Below, piece after piece: positions 1 through 9,587 of a DNA stretch of 64,000 nt. A program made the translations under genes and the position numbers. This DNA is from Epichloe hybrida (lineage: Eukaryota > Ascomycota > Sordariomycetes > Hypocreales > Clavicipitaceae), in NCBI GenBank assembly GCA_019022495.1, contig JAFEKR010000026.1, positions 744,001 to 808,000 on the forward strand, written 5' to 3'. Numbering within the stretch: position 1 is the stretch's first letter; each line of letters starts with the position of its first letter. The notes under the pieces were generated by a model, which had not been told where the DNA came from, searched no databases, and was given only the letters and a program-made list of their open reading frames with translations.

Positions 1-970
1 GCCGCCGAGCTGGTCATTGCCTTGGCGTCAGAGAAGCCCATCTACTCCGAGGACGGGATCGAAAAGGAAGAGAGGCCCATCTTCAACAGCCTCATGTTCC
101 CCTACGTCCAGGGCGTGCTGGCGTTCGACACGCCGTACCTGGGCATATCCCCCGGCGTGGTCGCCCACGGCGCAGAGGGGCACTACCAGAACGCGGCCGC
201 CACGCTGTCCCAGCTGAGCGGTTTGAAGTCGGCCCTCTGGGGCGCCAAGTCGACGGCTGTGTCGGCGAGCCCTGCGGCGAGTCCTGCGGCGAGTCCTGCG
301 GCAGCAGGCGGCTGGGGGCCATGGGGCAAGGTAGCCATGTACGCCGGCGCGGCGGGCGCAGTTGCCGCCGGCGGGGCAGCAGCGTGGATGAACCGCGAGC
401 AGATCACCGAGGGGTGTTCATGGGCCTCGTCCCATCTCGAGTTCGTGGGGTGTCTTGCCCGTGCCGAGGAGCTCAAGAAGCGAGTGGGATGCATGGTGCA
501 GCTTCACGATGACCTGGGCGTGGGCTACGCCAACCTGTACACGAGGCTGGGCAAGGCGGCTTCGTCCAAGAGGATCAGCGTGGCGGGCACGGTGCTGGGC
601 AAGGACAGGACCTTCTGCAACCTGCCCAAGACCATGGCCGCGGGGGAGTGGATGGAGGCCGTCAACGACAAGGCCACTGACGAGACGTTGGCGCACATGG
701 GTACGTCGCTCTGCCGTTGCTTCTCTTCTTTCGAGCTGTGGTCTCTCTCTACATCTGGTTCTATACATTGTCTTTCTCTGGGGGCCAAGCTGCTAACCTG
801 CTGGGTCCAATGACATAGCCATGTTCGAAGAGGGGGAGAATCCCGCCTACGAGAAACTCTCCCACGACGCCGCGGGCTTGATTGCCCAGTGGTCGCGGAA
901 CGAGTGGTATGAGACGAGCACAGACGAGGCTGAAAAGGTCCCTATGGAAGGCGCGGAGTTGACCTCCTGA
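1..970 (+). CDS. Alpha/beta-hydrolase-like (DUF676-type) protein, 3' part only
   Basis: The gene enters from the left edge in frame 1, so its N-terminus and probably its nucleophile motif lie outside the window. Exons are 1-700 and 819-970. The intron begins GTACGT, has a GCTAAC branch site near 791 and ends TAG at 818; joining gives a clean phase. The visible protein starts AAELVIALASEKP and continues with GVLAFDTPYLGISPGVVAHG, a stretch typical of fungal lipase/esterase-like DUF676 proteins just after the catalytic serine region. It then has an Ala/Ser/Pro-rich linker with a tandem SPAA repeat (about 268-303), a Gly/Ala-rich hydrophobic segment that could be a membrane helix, and a conserved C-terminal domain. 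Substrate and location are unknown. The family call rests on recalled similarity and the activity is inference. Confidence 0.6.
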
Positions 971-1662
971 TGATGTAGAGACAGACATTGCATTGAAAAT
1001 ATCAACAGTTCCACGCGCATCTGGGCACGACTGCCTCGACCTTTGTTTTCAGTGATCGACGCGATTGAACAGTCCCTGTCTTCATCTTCTGTTCGGGGAG
1101 CGATCTGTTTTCTTGGTTGCAATGAGCGTCGGTCACTGAAAACACTGTTCTGCAGCTCTCAGAATCCCAATCTTGCATACAGAGCTTACGAGGAGCATCA
1201 TCTTGGCTTTCCTGCAGAAGCAGAGCGGAAGTTGCTGCACTGTACGGCGGCCACAAGTCTCTTGGTTTCACCGAGTATTTGCGCCCACGTGTGCGAAAGG
1301 ACTCCCCCGATTTGACATGAGGGTTAATGGGAGAAAAATGCCTATTCCATTCAGCCCCGTACACTACTCTTCGCGTCGGGCCGTGCAGCACCCCTGTGCG
1401 TGTGCTGTGACTGTGTCAGTCAGCCTTGCCAACTGCCTCGCACATCTTTTCAGCTGAGATGGAGAATGGGACTTGGCACAACACACGTGGGCTGAACGAC
1501 ATGCCCCTTTGAACATGGGCGAAATGAATGTGTCACGGGTCACGGGGGCCGTGTTGATTGCGCCACCTTGTTGACTGATGGGAACTTGGTATATGTGTTG
1601 TGGAATGAGGCACTGCGACTTCTTCTTTCCCTTTACTCTCAGTACCTACACGTCACAGCATC
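971..1662. other. Intergenic, no gene seen
   Basis: The stretch between the hydrolase stop and the next start codon. Short open frames exist on both strands, but none has a recognisable domain or convincing splice structure. It should hold the hydrolase terminator and the promoter of the membrane-protein gene. Confidence 0.5.
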
Positions 1663-2535
1663 ATGGAGCATCGTCACCAGCAATGCCATGTGCCCCATGC
1701 GCAAACGGGCGCGTCGACCGGGAAATGGTGGTGCAGACTTAGTCTCCGTCTTGTCTCCGTCATCATCAGCATTGCCGTCGTTGGATACTCGGCGTTTTAC
1801 AACGCCAGATACACCGTAGGGCCGCTCATCATGATGGGACCTCCTGTGAGTTGATCCATTGTCCTCTCTTCCGTCACTTGCCGGAAGAAAAAATCCCCCA
1901 TCATCAATCTGCTCACGCGTCCTAGGCCCTCGCAGCTATCCTCTGGAGCTGCATCGACTGTGCGTGTCTTTGCTTCCGGCGCGGACGCCTCGGCGTCGAC
2001 CCTATCGCCTGCCTGATAGTCGATCTACTGCTGTTCCTCAGCCTCGGCGCCATCTCGGGCGTCTTCGTCGTGGTGGTGGCGACTTTCGGAGACTCGGGTT
2101 ATTACTTTGCCTTTTTCAACAAACGGGGTGGCGAGGAATATCTGCGCATTATCCTAGGGTTTGGTATCATGGCGACGTACGTGGTGGTTTCTCCCCGGGC
2201 GATTCGTCTGAAGCGTGAGGAACAATACTGATGCCAGGTTTCCTAGGCTCGCGCATCTGGCGATACTGATTGTGGCATCCTGTGAGATGAGGAAGCGAGG
2301 TAGCAGGCGGCGGCCGCAGCAGATGGTGTATGTTCAAAGCAACGGCAACGAGCCGCCCTATTTCGCAGCACGAGCACCAGCGGGGAGCCGAGGGCCGCCG
2401 CCGGCGTACAATAGTGTGCCCATGAATCAGGTCGATGAATTGCACGCCCAGGACCAAATACATGTAGATGTTCAAGAGCTGCCGACGGCAGAATCACATG
2501 AAACGCTTGGAAAGAAAACTATTATAGACGTTTAG
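1663..2535 (+). CDS. Small MARVEL-like four-helix membrane protein
   Basis: Three exons: 1663-1845, 1926-2176 and 2238-2535. The introns start GTGAGT and GTACGT and end TAG and CAG; phases join correctly and give about 243 residues. The protein has hydrophobic segments at RLVSVIISIAVVGYSAFY, at ALAAILWSCIDCACLCF, in a long stretch around IACLIVDLLLFLSLGAISGVF, and at HLAILIVASCE. The last is followed at once by a basic motif (MRKRGSRRRP) and a polar, proline-rich cytosolic tail. That pattern, four helices with a charged tail, matches small fungal MARVEL-type proteins of the plasma membrane. No catalytic motif is seen and the precise role is unknown. The exon-2 to exon-3 junction is the least certain because the last helix depends on it. 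Confidence 0.6.
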
Positions 2536-3106
2536 AGACTGGCGGGATGGGCGGCCCTAGATGATGCTCGTCGCCAAGTCCGACCTTGAAACATTAGCAA
2601 AGAGGATCAAAACTTGTTGTTGTAGATTTTCTTAAACCCGTCGTCGTTTGTTCGTTTGACGGCACGGAGTTTAGTCCGCCACCAGACCCACTTGCGTGAC
2701 ATGTACCGGTACACGACAAACCGCGCTGACCAATCACCCGTCCACAATGGTGACATCTCGATCTCTGTGGCGAGTCTAGCCGGATGGATCGATCTACGAA
2801 TGCGTCAGCAGCCTGCTGGCACGGCATGGGCCAATGGATGGCAACCACCTCGCCCAACGCCGGATCGATAAGAGATGTGATTTCAAATCATGGACGGCTC
2901 TGTTGGGATCAGGGCGGGGGGGGCAATGAGTGCGCGGAAGAATAAATCATAAACCATGCCACTTGCAACGTGATCTTATAATCGCAGCATTCTACTTCGT
3001 ACACGCGGCCCAGGCGGACAAAGAACATTAGCTTGAATAACTGCCTCCAACTGCCTCCAAGATAGTCAATCAAATCCACTTCCACTCCGTCGCTTTCACC
3101 CCCCCA
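2536..3106. other. Intergenic, promoter region of the next gene
   Basis: No coding region is supported. It contains a C/T-rich tract just upstream of the start at 3107 and a short direct repeat (AACTGCCTCC twice, about 3040-3058). Confidence 0.5.
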
Positions 3107-4177
3107 ATGGAGCCACAACGCGGCGCGCCGTTGAGGGCATCACGCCATCAGGTACACTACACTCTACACTCCCCCAGGGTAAAACCATTATTAACAGTAA
3201 ACCAACCCCCCCCTCTCCTTCCCCAAAACTAGTCAACCCGGCGTCGTGACGAGAACCAAGAGAGAGCGTACATCGCCGCATCAAGACGGACGGACCGCAG
3301 CATCGAAGCCAGGCTGCAGTCCGCCCACAAAGCCAGCGATCTGCACAAGAAACGCACAGGCAAGTCGCTCCGCATCACGGAGCAAATCGTCTTCAACGAC
3401 GAGACGTACGAGGAGGAGGACAGATGGACGCCGTCGCGCTCCGTCCTCGGCCCCCGGCTCCAGACGCCGTCGGCAGACTTGAACTCGCGCGTAGAGGCCT
3501 ACCTGGAGCAAAAAATCGTCATGTCGACCTTTGTCGCCGCGGCCGCGGCCGCCGACCGGCACCAGCAGCAGGGTCGTGGCTGGGGAGAAATCGACAGGCT
3601 CTTCGCCGAGTCGTTCCCCAACGCTGCCCAGACGGCGCGGCGCCTCGCCGAGGACATGGTCCCCGGACTGCCTGCGAACCACCAGCCGCCGGCTCTTCCG
3701 GGCCAGGAGGGCGCGGCCACGACCACGACCGGTGCCGAGCCATGGGTGACTGCCGCCGCCGCCGCCGTGCCTTGGCAGCTGCAAGGACAAGAGGAAGCGT
3801 GTGTTGACGACGCGCCGCCGCCGCTACCGCACGCCCGAGACCACGGCGGCGGCCCTCATGGCTCTGCTTTCACGGCAGATCTGCCGCCCGAGGTGCTCTT
3901 GTTCCTGGACCACGAGGGGGCAGTAACCCACCATTCCCACGCTGACGATGGGCTCAAGGGCAGACGTGATGCTTGCTTCGGCGGGTTCGCGTTCTGCTCC
4001 GTCGCCGCCGACGCCGACGACACGCACAGGGACGTTGGGGGCGAGGACCCGGACCCGGACCCGGCCGCCGCGTGGAACGACGAGCTCGACGCGTACCTTG
4101 ATGCAACGGCGTGGCTTGGCCTTCCTACCGAGGGCCAGTGTCTGGCGATGGAAGGGGAAGGGAAAGAACCAAGATGA
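3107..4177 (+). CDS. Unrecognised Hypocreales-type protein with bZIP-like basic region
   Basis: Exon 1 (3107-3151) encodes MEPQRGAPLRASRHQ. An 81-bp intron (GTACAC...CTAG) leads to exon 2 (3233-4177). Without this intron the conserved block would have no start, since a stop lies just upstream in frame. Near the N-terminus the protein reads RRRDENQERAYIAASRRTD, an Arg/Asn/Ala pattern reminiscent of the basic half of fungal bZIP factors. No clear leucine zipper follows. A conserved block (IVFNDETYEEED, then SRVEAYLEQKIVMSTF) comes next. The rest is Ala/Pro/Asp-rich and low-complexity. Similar proteins recur as hypothetical proteins in Hypocreales. A role in transcription is only a guess. The start could lie further upstream if another intron exists. 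Confidence 0.55.
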
Positions 4178-4706
4178 TCGAGGCATTTCCATTGCTGATC
4201 TCCACAGTGCAGCTGGCTCGTTGCTGCTAATTTAAACTCGATGCCCTTTTGTCATTGCTCTTGATTCCTACTGTTGGTCTCTTGTTGCCGTTCCCAACTT
4301 ACAAGAATGTGTGTTCCATTTACTACAGGGATCAACGGGGCGGGCTGTTGGGAGAACAGGTACCACAGAACACCTTCTTTACTCTCAGGAACGAGTTGCT
4401 TACCCCGAAACAACTTGCTATAAGTGGACTGACTGAAACTACGAAACAAGTCGACTCAAAAGTACAAATTGTTATTATTCACAATTAGGATTTACCCGTC
4501 TTTCTAGTCGCCTGTGACTACTAACTAGTAGAGCATGATTGTTCGCATACTAGCGTCAGAATGTGCGATATAATTCTGAGCAGGACTTGCACCATCGACC
4601 CCTCCATCCAACACGTCCCAGTCTCCCCTTTTTGAAATGTTTGTACAAAGCACGTGATAGTAGTTCGTGACCCTAGACCGAGCTCACGTGTGTCGCGTGC
4701 TCGCAT
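4178..4706. other. Convergent 3' intergenic region
   Basis: This lies between two genes whose 3' ends face each other. No gene is supported; the short open frames lack codon bias and homology features. It should carry both terminators. Confidence 0.5.
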
Positions 4707-5504
4707 TTATTGAGACTTGCCGTCGCTGGCTTTGAGCGAGCGCATCACCTTTCTTCGCTGCTTCATCATGTGCGTGAAGAGTATGTAGGAGCCTACAAAA
4801 CTGGTCAGCACGGAACACTCTTCTGCAAACCGATCAATGCTCCCCGTTGGGCCCAACATACCAGGAACATAAATGGCCAGAATCCCATACAGAATATTCG
4901 CCTCGGTTCCGCTCCTCTGCGACGCCGGAATCGTCGCCCCGTAGATCAGCATGCACTCGCTCGTGATGCCCAGCGGATACAGCACATAAAAGGTCGTGTA
5001 GCGAATCCACGTCAACGCATCGGGCAGGAACCCGGCGAGCGAGAGCGCAAAGTACGAGTAGCGGATGACCTCGGTGACGGACCAGGCGATGAGCATGGAG
5101 GAGTAGAAGGGCGAGAGGGCGAGGAACGGCCATGCATTGACAACGGGCCAGACAAGGAGGAGCCGGGAGGAGACTTGCATGATTGTTGTGGAGAGGGGAG
5201 CGCGAACGATGCCTTTTTAATTTATTTATTCATATGCTGTTAGTGTTTTGGGCAGATGCGATGAGATGGACAACACACCTAGCAGGGAATGAACAATCTC
5301 CATGGCCGCCGCGGTCTGCGTCCATTTCGTCCATTCTCCCACGCCGGCGTAGATGACGGACGGACCGCGCAGGTACAGGAGGCCGATTGTGCGGCCGAGC
5401 ACGACGCTCCATGCCACGGCGGATGCGAAGTTGTAGAGAATGAGGTAGCCGGTTTTGAGGGGCGAGGCCTGTGCCTTCTTGGCAGGCCGGGAGTTGTCGG
5501 CCAT
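4707..5504 (-). CDS. PHS1: Very-long-chain (3R)-3-hydroxyacyl-CoA dehydratase
   Basis: Catalyses the third step of the ER fatty-acid elongation cycle, dehydrating 3-hydroxyacyl-CoA for very-long-chain fatty acid and sphingolipid synthesis. Exons (minus strand): 5504-5279, 5212-4862 and 4792-4707, giving 220 residues, the usual family length. The family signature is continuous across the junctions: EIVHSLLG, then IVRAPLSTTIMQVSSRLLLVW, then IRYSYF. The catalytic Tyr and Glu sit seven residues apart in LYPLGITSE. Several membrane helices are evident, and a basic C-terminus (KQRRKVMRSLK) resembles an ER-retention tail. The second intron (4861-4793, 69 bp) is a multiple of three and has no stop, so a retained-intron form would stay in frame. 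I prefer splicing because of its GTATGT donor, CTGAC branch site and the better family fit. Confidence 0.9.
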
Positions 5505-5579
5505 GATGAGTGTGTGTGCTTGCAGATGAAGCTGTGGATGATGGATGTGACGGGACGGGACGAGAGGGGCACGGAAATG

Positions 5580-5609
5580 TTGGGAGAGTTGGGAGAGTTG
5601 GGAGAGTTG
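5580..5609. repeat. 9-bp minisatellite, unit TGGGAGAGT
   Basis: Three perfect copies plus a partial copy, in the 5' leader or promoter of the PHS1 gene on the minus strand. Confidence 0.85.
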
Positions 5610-5692
5610 AAGAGCTGGCGTGGGGCCTCGGCAGCGGAGCCGATTGGGCGTCTTCTGAATGACACAGGGAGGGTGGCTGGGACACCACGGAC

Positions 5693-6970
5693 TCAATAAG
5701 TTGCCGTCAGTCTCTTGACCAGATACTCGCCGCTGTTGACGCCCTCGTACTTCTTGTCCTGCTCGGACGCGTACGTCCCTGGCAGAGTTTCAATGAAGCT
5801 TTCGGCGTTGGGGTTGCAAAAGTATCTTTTTTTTTTTTTTTTTTTTTTTTTTTGGAGCACGTCAGTGAACTTGCCCCGGGCGAGAAGGAGCGAGGGACAC
5901 ACGACAACACTCACGCAATGCTGTATCGGGGCGGGTGCTCGTCATCCTTGCCCGGTGGCTCAACCACTCGATGTATGGTGCTCTTGATGGTATCGTTGCT
6001 CCAGCGGGCCAACAGGTCGCCGGCGTTGACGACAATGGTGTCTTGAATGGGCGTGGCGTCGACGAACTGCCCCGTGGGCGACTTGACCTGCAAGCCGCCC
6101 CGGTCATCCTGGAAGAGGAGCGTGACCGAGCCGTAGTCCTAGATGAGATGAGGGCATTCATTAGCTTGACGGTAGCGCACCGAGTAGACGCAAGACGTAA
6201 CGCAACGCAACGCAGGGCCGTTTTTTTCCGTTTTCCCCATGGACAGCAGCAACTCACGCTGTGTTCCCCGGCCCTGACCTGGCCCGGATTCACCTTGAAC
6301 ACGTCCGCCTTGACCCCCGGATAATGCAGCAGCCTCAGCGTGTTGTCGCCCACGTCGACGTACTGGTCGAAGAAACCTTGTTCGAGCCCCATTGCCAGAG
6401 CAATGGCCCTCATCACGTCGGCATGCAGCACCTGACACCTCCCAAAGAAGTCCACCATGTCCGTCCTGAACCCCCTCAGGTTCACGTCGTCCTCGTCGGG
6501 CCACTGATTCGGAAACTCGGGGTCCGTGTCCCGTCCAATCTCGAGGGATTCCTTCAGGTCTGGCGCCGCATCGCGCACCTTTTCCACCTCGGCCAGCTCA
6601 AGAAGCTGCGTGACCTTTTCGCGGCCCGGCGACGAGTAGCCCCGGTTGGCCTCGGCAGTGGTCCATTTGAGTTTGAGCTTGGCCTCGTCGTCGAGGGCGA
6701 AGAAGTCGGCGGACCGGGCAAAGGCGTGCTGGACCGTGTCGGCGGGGATGGGGTGGTTCTTGAGGTAGATGAAGCCGGCCGTCTGGAAGCCGTGGAGGAT
6801 CTCTCGGGCCGTGGCCAGGCGCTGTTGCGGGTTGCCGTTGAGGAATCTGGAAAAGTCGATGAGCTGGTTCGGCAGTGAGTAAGTTGCATGTTGCATGTCG
6901 CATGTTGCTCGGCACATGCACTTACGGGTATCACGAGACCTTGTTCGGCGACAGCTGCGTCAGAAGCCAT
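5693..6970 (-). CDS. Thymine-7-hydroxylase-like 2-oxoglutarate/Fe(II) dioxygenase
   Basis: Thymine-7-hydroxylase oxidises the thymine methyl group three times (5-hydroxymethyl-, 5-formyl-, then 5-carboxyuracil) using 2-oxoglutarate, Fe(II) and O2. Exons (minus): 6970-6926, 6863-6258, 6138-5915 and 5825-5693, giving 335 residues. The product resembles Neurospora thymine-7-hydroxylase almost end to end, for example GLVIPLIDFSRFL, GFQTAGFIYLKN, TTAEANRGYSSPGREKV, LLARWSNDTIKSTIHRVVEP and a C-terminal LTATY. Iron ligands are His216, Asp218 and His273; the 2-oxoglutarate Arg is 288. Tyr219 and Phe294 fall where I recall the thymine-contacting residues of the Neurospora enzyme. The second intron separates His216-Ser217 from Asp218. 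The last intron ends in a 27-nt A tract before its AG, which is unusual. The gene is divergent from the isoorotate decarboxylase gene, which strongly supports the call. Confidence 0.87.
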
Positions 6971-6981
6971 GCTGAGTACCT

Positions 6982-7035
6982 TGTCAAGAGTGTCAAGAGT
7001 GTTGAGAATGTTGAGAGTGTCAAGAGTGTCAAGAG
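6982..7035. repeat. 9-bp minisatellite, unit TGTCAAGAG, six copies
   Basis: Six head-to-tail 9-mers (two variants, TGTTGAGAA and TGTTGAGAG) begin 12 bp upstream of the dioxygenase start codon, so they probably lie in its 5' untranslated leader. Confidence 0.9.
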
Positions 7036-7075
7036 TGTCGCCAGGCGTCTCCTAGTCCGACCCCTCACCTCAACC

Positions 7076-7108
7076 CCGCCATTACCCGCCATTACCCGCC
7101 ATTACCCG
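7076..7108. repeat. 10-bp tandem repeat, unit CCGCCATTAC
   Basis: Three perfect copies plus part of a fourth in the divergent promoter. Confidence 0.9.
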
Positions 7109-7510
7109 CTGCCCAACCCGCCACCACCATCTCACCGACCTGTGCACCGTCACACGAAGTCACATGGTTTGCCAACCACCCCTTAAATATATACTGACAT
7201 GCATGAAGCCATCCCGCGCTTCGGCCGTCCTCGACGGCCGTCGTCGACAAAAGTGAACATTGAGTCTGCCGCAATATACAACACGCAAGTCAGCGCTCCG
7301 GGGTGCGACGGGCGAGTAAGTGGATCACCAAAGCGGCAGTAAACCGGCCCTTCTCTTCCAGCATGAGAAACAGTATCTGGACCACGCTCCTTCTTTCAAC
7401 CCGGCCTTTCTGGTGCAGCCCTCTCGTTTTCGACTCAGTAGACACACACTCTGGACTCCCGAAGCCGTGTGCCTCCCCAGCCCGTCGCTAGGACGAATCC
7501 CCTGCCCATC

Positions 7511-8638
7511 ATGGCATCCGCCAACTTGACCATCGTGGATATCCACACCCACATGTATCCGCCCCAGTACGTCAAGATGCTCGAGTCGCGATGTACGATT
7601 CCTCTTGTCCGCAAATTTCCTCAAGCTCCGGAACCAAGACTGATACTCCTCGAGTCAGAGCTTGCTGACCTGGACAGGGCCATGAATGACTCCTCCGCCA
7701 AACCTCCTGGCCGTCCATTGACCTCCCACTTCGCCTCTCTTGACCAGAAGATTCATTTCATGGACGCTCATCGTATCAACATCTCCGTCATTTCACTGGC
7801 GAACCCGTGGTTGGATTTCGTCGATTCCTCACAGGCCGGACCCCTGGCCGAGTCTGTCAACAAAGAATTTTCCGACATGTGCGGCAAGCACCACGGTCGT
7901 CTCTTCTTCTTTGGCACTTTGCCATTGACAGCGCCTCTCGAGGTGCTCCAGGCGTCCATATCGCATCTCAAAGACCTAGAGTACTGTCGGGGTGTCATTC
8001 TCGGAACATCAGGACTGGGCAGAGGCCTGGACGACCCCGATCTGCTTCCCATATTCGAGGCAATCGCTGCCGCGAACCTGACCATCTTCTTGCATCCTCA
8101 CTATGGCCTGCCCAACAGTGTCTGGGGTCCGCGCGCCAGCGAGTACGGCCACGTTCTCCCACTCGCACTGGGATTCCCGATGGAAACGACCATCGCCGTG
8201 GCGCGCATGTACTTGGCTGGTGTGTTCGACGAGGTTCGCCGTCTTCGCATGCTCCTGGCCCACAGCGGTGGAACTTTGCCTTTTCTGGCCGGCAGAATTG
8301 AGAGCTGCATCTTCCACGACGGACAGTTGGTCCGCGAGGGCAAGGTTGGAAAAGACCGCCGCACAGTATGGGACGTCTTGAAACAGCAGATTTATCTCGA
8401 CGCTGTCATCTATTCCGAGGTGGGCTTGAAGGCTGTGGTGGATGCCGGTGGATCGGATAGACTCATGTTTGGTACTGACCATCCCTTCTTCCCGCCCATT
8501 GCAAGCGACGAGCAAGGCCAGTGGGGAAGCGTGAGCTTGAACGCTGAAGCTGTGGTCAAGGCAGTTGGCCAAGGTTCTGCAGAGGCAAATGCCATCATGG
8601 GCTCAAATGCCATCCGCATCCTCAGACTGGAGGATTAG
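7511..8638 (+). CDS. Isoorotate (uracil-5-carboxylate) decarboxylase, amidohydrolase family
   Basis: Removes CO2 from uracil-5-carboxylate to give uracil, the last step of thymine salvage. It is a single exon of 375 residues. I chose the ATG at 7511 because MASANLTIVDIHTHMYPP aligns with the N-terminus of the Cordyceps militaris enzyme. The metal and active-site residues are visible in the expected order: His12-x-His14, Asn98 (SLANPW), His195 (FLHPHYG), His252 (LAHSGGTLPFLAGR) and Asp324 (MFGTDHPFFPP). Other members of the ACMSD-like amidohydrolase family (2,3-dihydroxybenzoate or gamma-resorcylate decarboxylases) share the fold. The near-complete resemblance to isoorotate decarboxylase and the divergent thymine-7-hydroxylase-like neighbour make this assignment much more likely. 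It is expected to be cytosolic: no signal peptide is seen. Confidence 0.9.
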   Translation: MASANLTIVDIHTHMYPPQYVKMLESRCTIPLVRKFPQAPEPRLILLESELADLDRAMNDSSAKPPGRPLTSHFASLDQKIHFMDAHRINISVISLANPWLDFVDSSQAGPLAESVNKEFSDMCGKHHGRLFFFGTLPLTAPLEVLQASISHLKDLEYCRGVILGTSGLGRGLDDPDLLPIFEAIAAANLTIFLHPHYGLPNSVWGPRASEYGHVLPLALGFPMETTIAVARMYLAGVFDEVRRLRMLLAHSGGTLPFLAGRIESCIFHDGQLVREGKVGKDRRTVWDVLKQQIYLDAVIYSEVGLKAVVDAGGSDRLMFGTDHPFFPPIASDEQGQWGSVSLNAEAVVKAVGQGSAEANAIMGSNAIRILRLED

Positions 8639-8679
8639 GGAGGGGGGGGGCCAAGGCAGTCTCAGGAGCCCGTTGTAAC

Positions 8680-8713
8680 AAGAAGAAGAAGAAGAAGAAG
8701 AAGAAGAAGAAGA
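8680..8713. repeat. (AAG)n microsatellite
   Basis: About eleven AAG units between the convergent 3' ends of the decarboxylase and J-protein genes. Confidence 0.95.
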
Positions 8714-8756
8714 AAGAATGTCCCATGTTTTCCGGTACTCTAGACCACATTCAAAC

Positions 8757-9587
8757 CTAGGCCATTGGCATTTTTTGTTGATATTTCATCTCTGCCTCGT
8801 GAATCCTTTGTCGGGCCTGTTGAACGCCCCGTCCAGCCTCTTGAAGGACGTCCGCCGTCGTCTCCTCCCTCTGCAAGTTCCTGACGGCCTGAACAGCGCG
8901 AAGCTTGTCGCAAACGAGCTCCCAGTACTGTTTGTTGGCATCCACATCAGCGACGTAATCTCCGGGAACAGCGACAGCGCCGTTGGCTGGCCCCGTGGGG
9001 TGGTTCCCCGTCGACCCCAGCGTCGTCTTCATGACGTCCCTGGCCTGCTTCCTCCTCGCCTTCTCGTCCCTCTTCTCTTTCAGCCTTCGCCGGGCCTCTG
9101 CAAGGTCCTCCATCTCCTGAGCGGCCTCAGCCTGTCGTTTAATCTCGTCGTCCCGCATACGCTGCTGCTCTGCCAGTCTCTCCCTTTCCCTCTCCAGCAT
9201 AACACGGTCGATCTGCTCCTTCTCGTCCCTCACTCTTCTCGCCGCATTCTCGCGTGCCTCGAGATCGTCGGCAAACTTTTGCCGCTCCTTGTCCATCGCC
9301 TCACGCTCCTGTTTCCGCAGCAGCTTCGCCTTGCTCGCATGATCGTACGCGGCGCGGGCGCTGGGTTCCGACAGGATATCTCGCGCACGCTCAAACAGCT
9401 CCCACTTTGCCGCGTCAAAGTTGGCACCTGCCTTGTCGGGATGGAGCTTGATTGATCGCTTCCTCCACGCACGATGGATGTCGTCCTTGGGAGTGAGCGC
9501 GTCCACGCCGAGTAGGTCATACAGGTCGACATCCCGGTCGGCGTATTCTCCTGCAAAGCGCAGGAGGTCCTTGTTGTCTTCGCTCAT
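8757..9587 (-). CDS. J-domain protein, DNAJC17/Cwf23-like
   Basis: A co-chaperone of Hsp70. The closest family I recognise is the spliceosome-associated Cwf23/DNAJC17 group. It is a single exon of 276 residues. The J domain occupies about residues 20-85 (LYDLLGVDALTPKDDIHRAW), with the essential HPD at 49-51 and FERARDILSEPSARAAYD at its end. A long charged coiled coil follows (about 85-190, rich in Glu/Arg/Lys), then a C-terminal part with little conservation. There is no zinc-finger or Gly/Phe region, so it is a type III (class C) J protein. A splicing role is family-level inference. The gene converges on the decarboxylase gene with 118 bp between stops. Confidence 0.78.
   Translation of the reverse strand: MSEDNKDLLRFAGEYADRDVDLYDLLGVDALTPKDDIHRAWRKRSIKLHPDKAGANFDAAKWELFERARDILSEPSARAAYDHASKAKLLRKQEREAMDKERQKFADDLEARENAARRVRDEKEQIDRVMLERERERLAEQQRMRDDEIKRQAEAAQEMEDLAEARRRLKEKRDEKARRKQARDVMKTTLGSTGNHPTGPANGAVAVPGDYVADVDANKQYWELVCDKLRAVQAVRNLQREETTADVLQEAGRGVQQARQRIHEAEMKYQQKMPMA

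Larger units (their letters stand above)
6971..7510. promoter_or_regulatory. Shared divergent promoter of the thymine-salvage pair
   Basis: These 540 bp separate the start codons of two oppositely transcribed genes that encode consecutive enzymes, so co-regulation from this stretch is likely. It contains two tandem repeats listed separately and a C-rich tract. I saw no GATA cluster that I could defend as a nitrogen-control site. The assignment is inference from gene arrangement. Confidence 0.6.

Noticed and set aside
6261..6878. 205-residue open frame antisense to the dioxygenase
   Set aside because: Shadow of a GC-rich coding exon whose sense strand carries the full enzyme family sequence.
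5693..8638. A secondary-metabolite gene cluster containing the oxygenase and decarboxylase
   Set aside because: No backbone synthase, transporter or cluster regulator nearby, and both proteins fit nucleobase metabolism much better.
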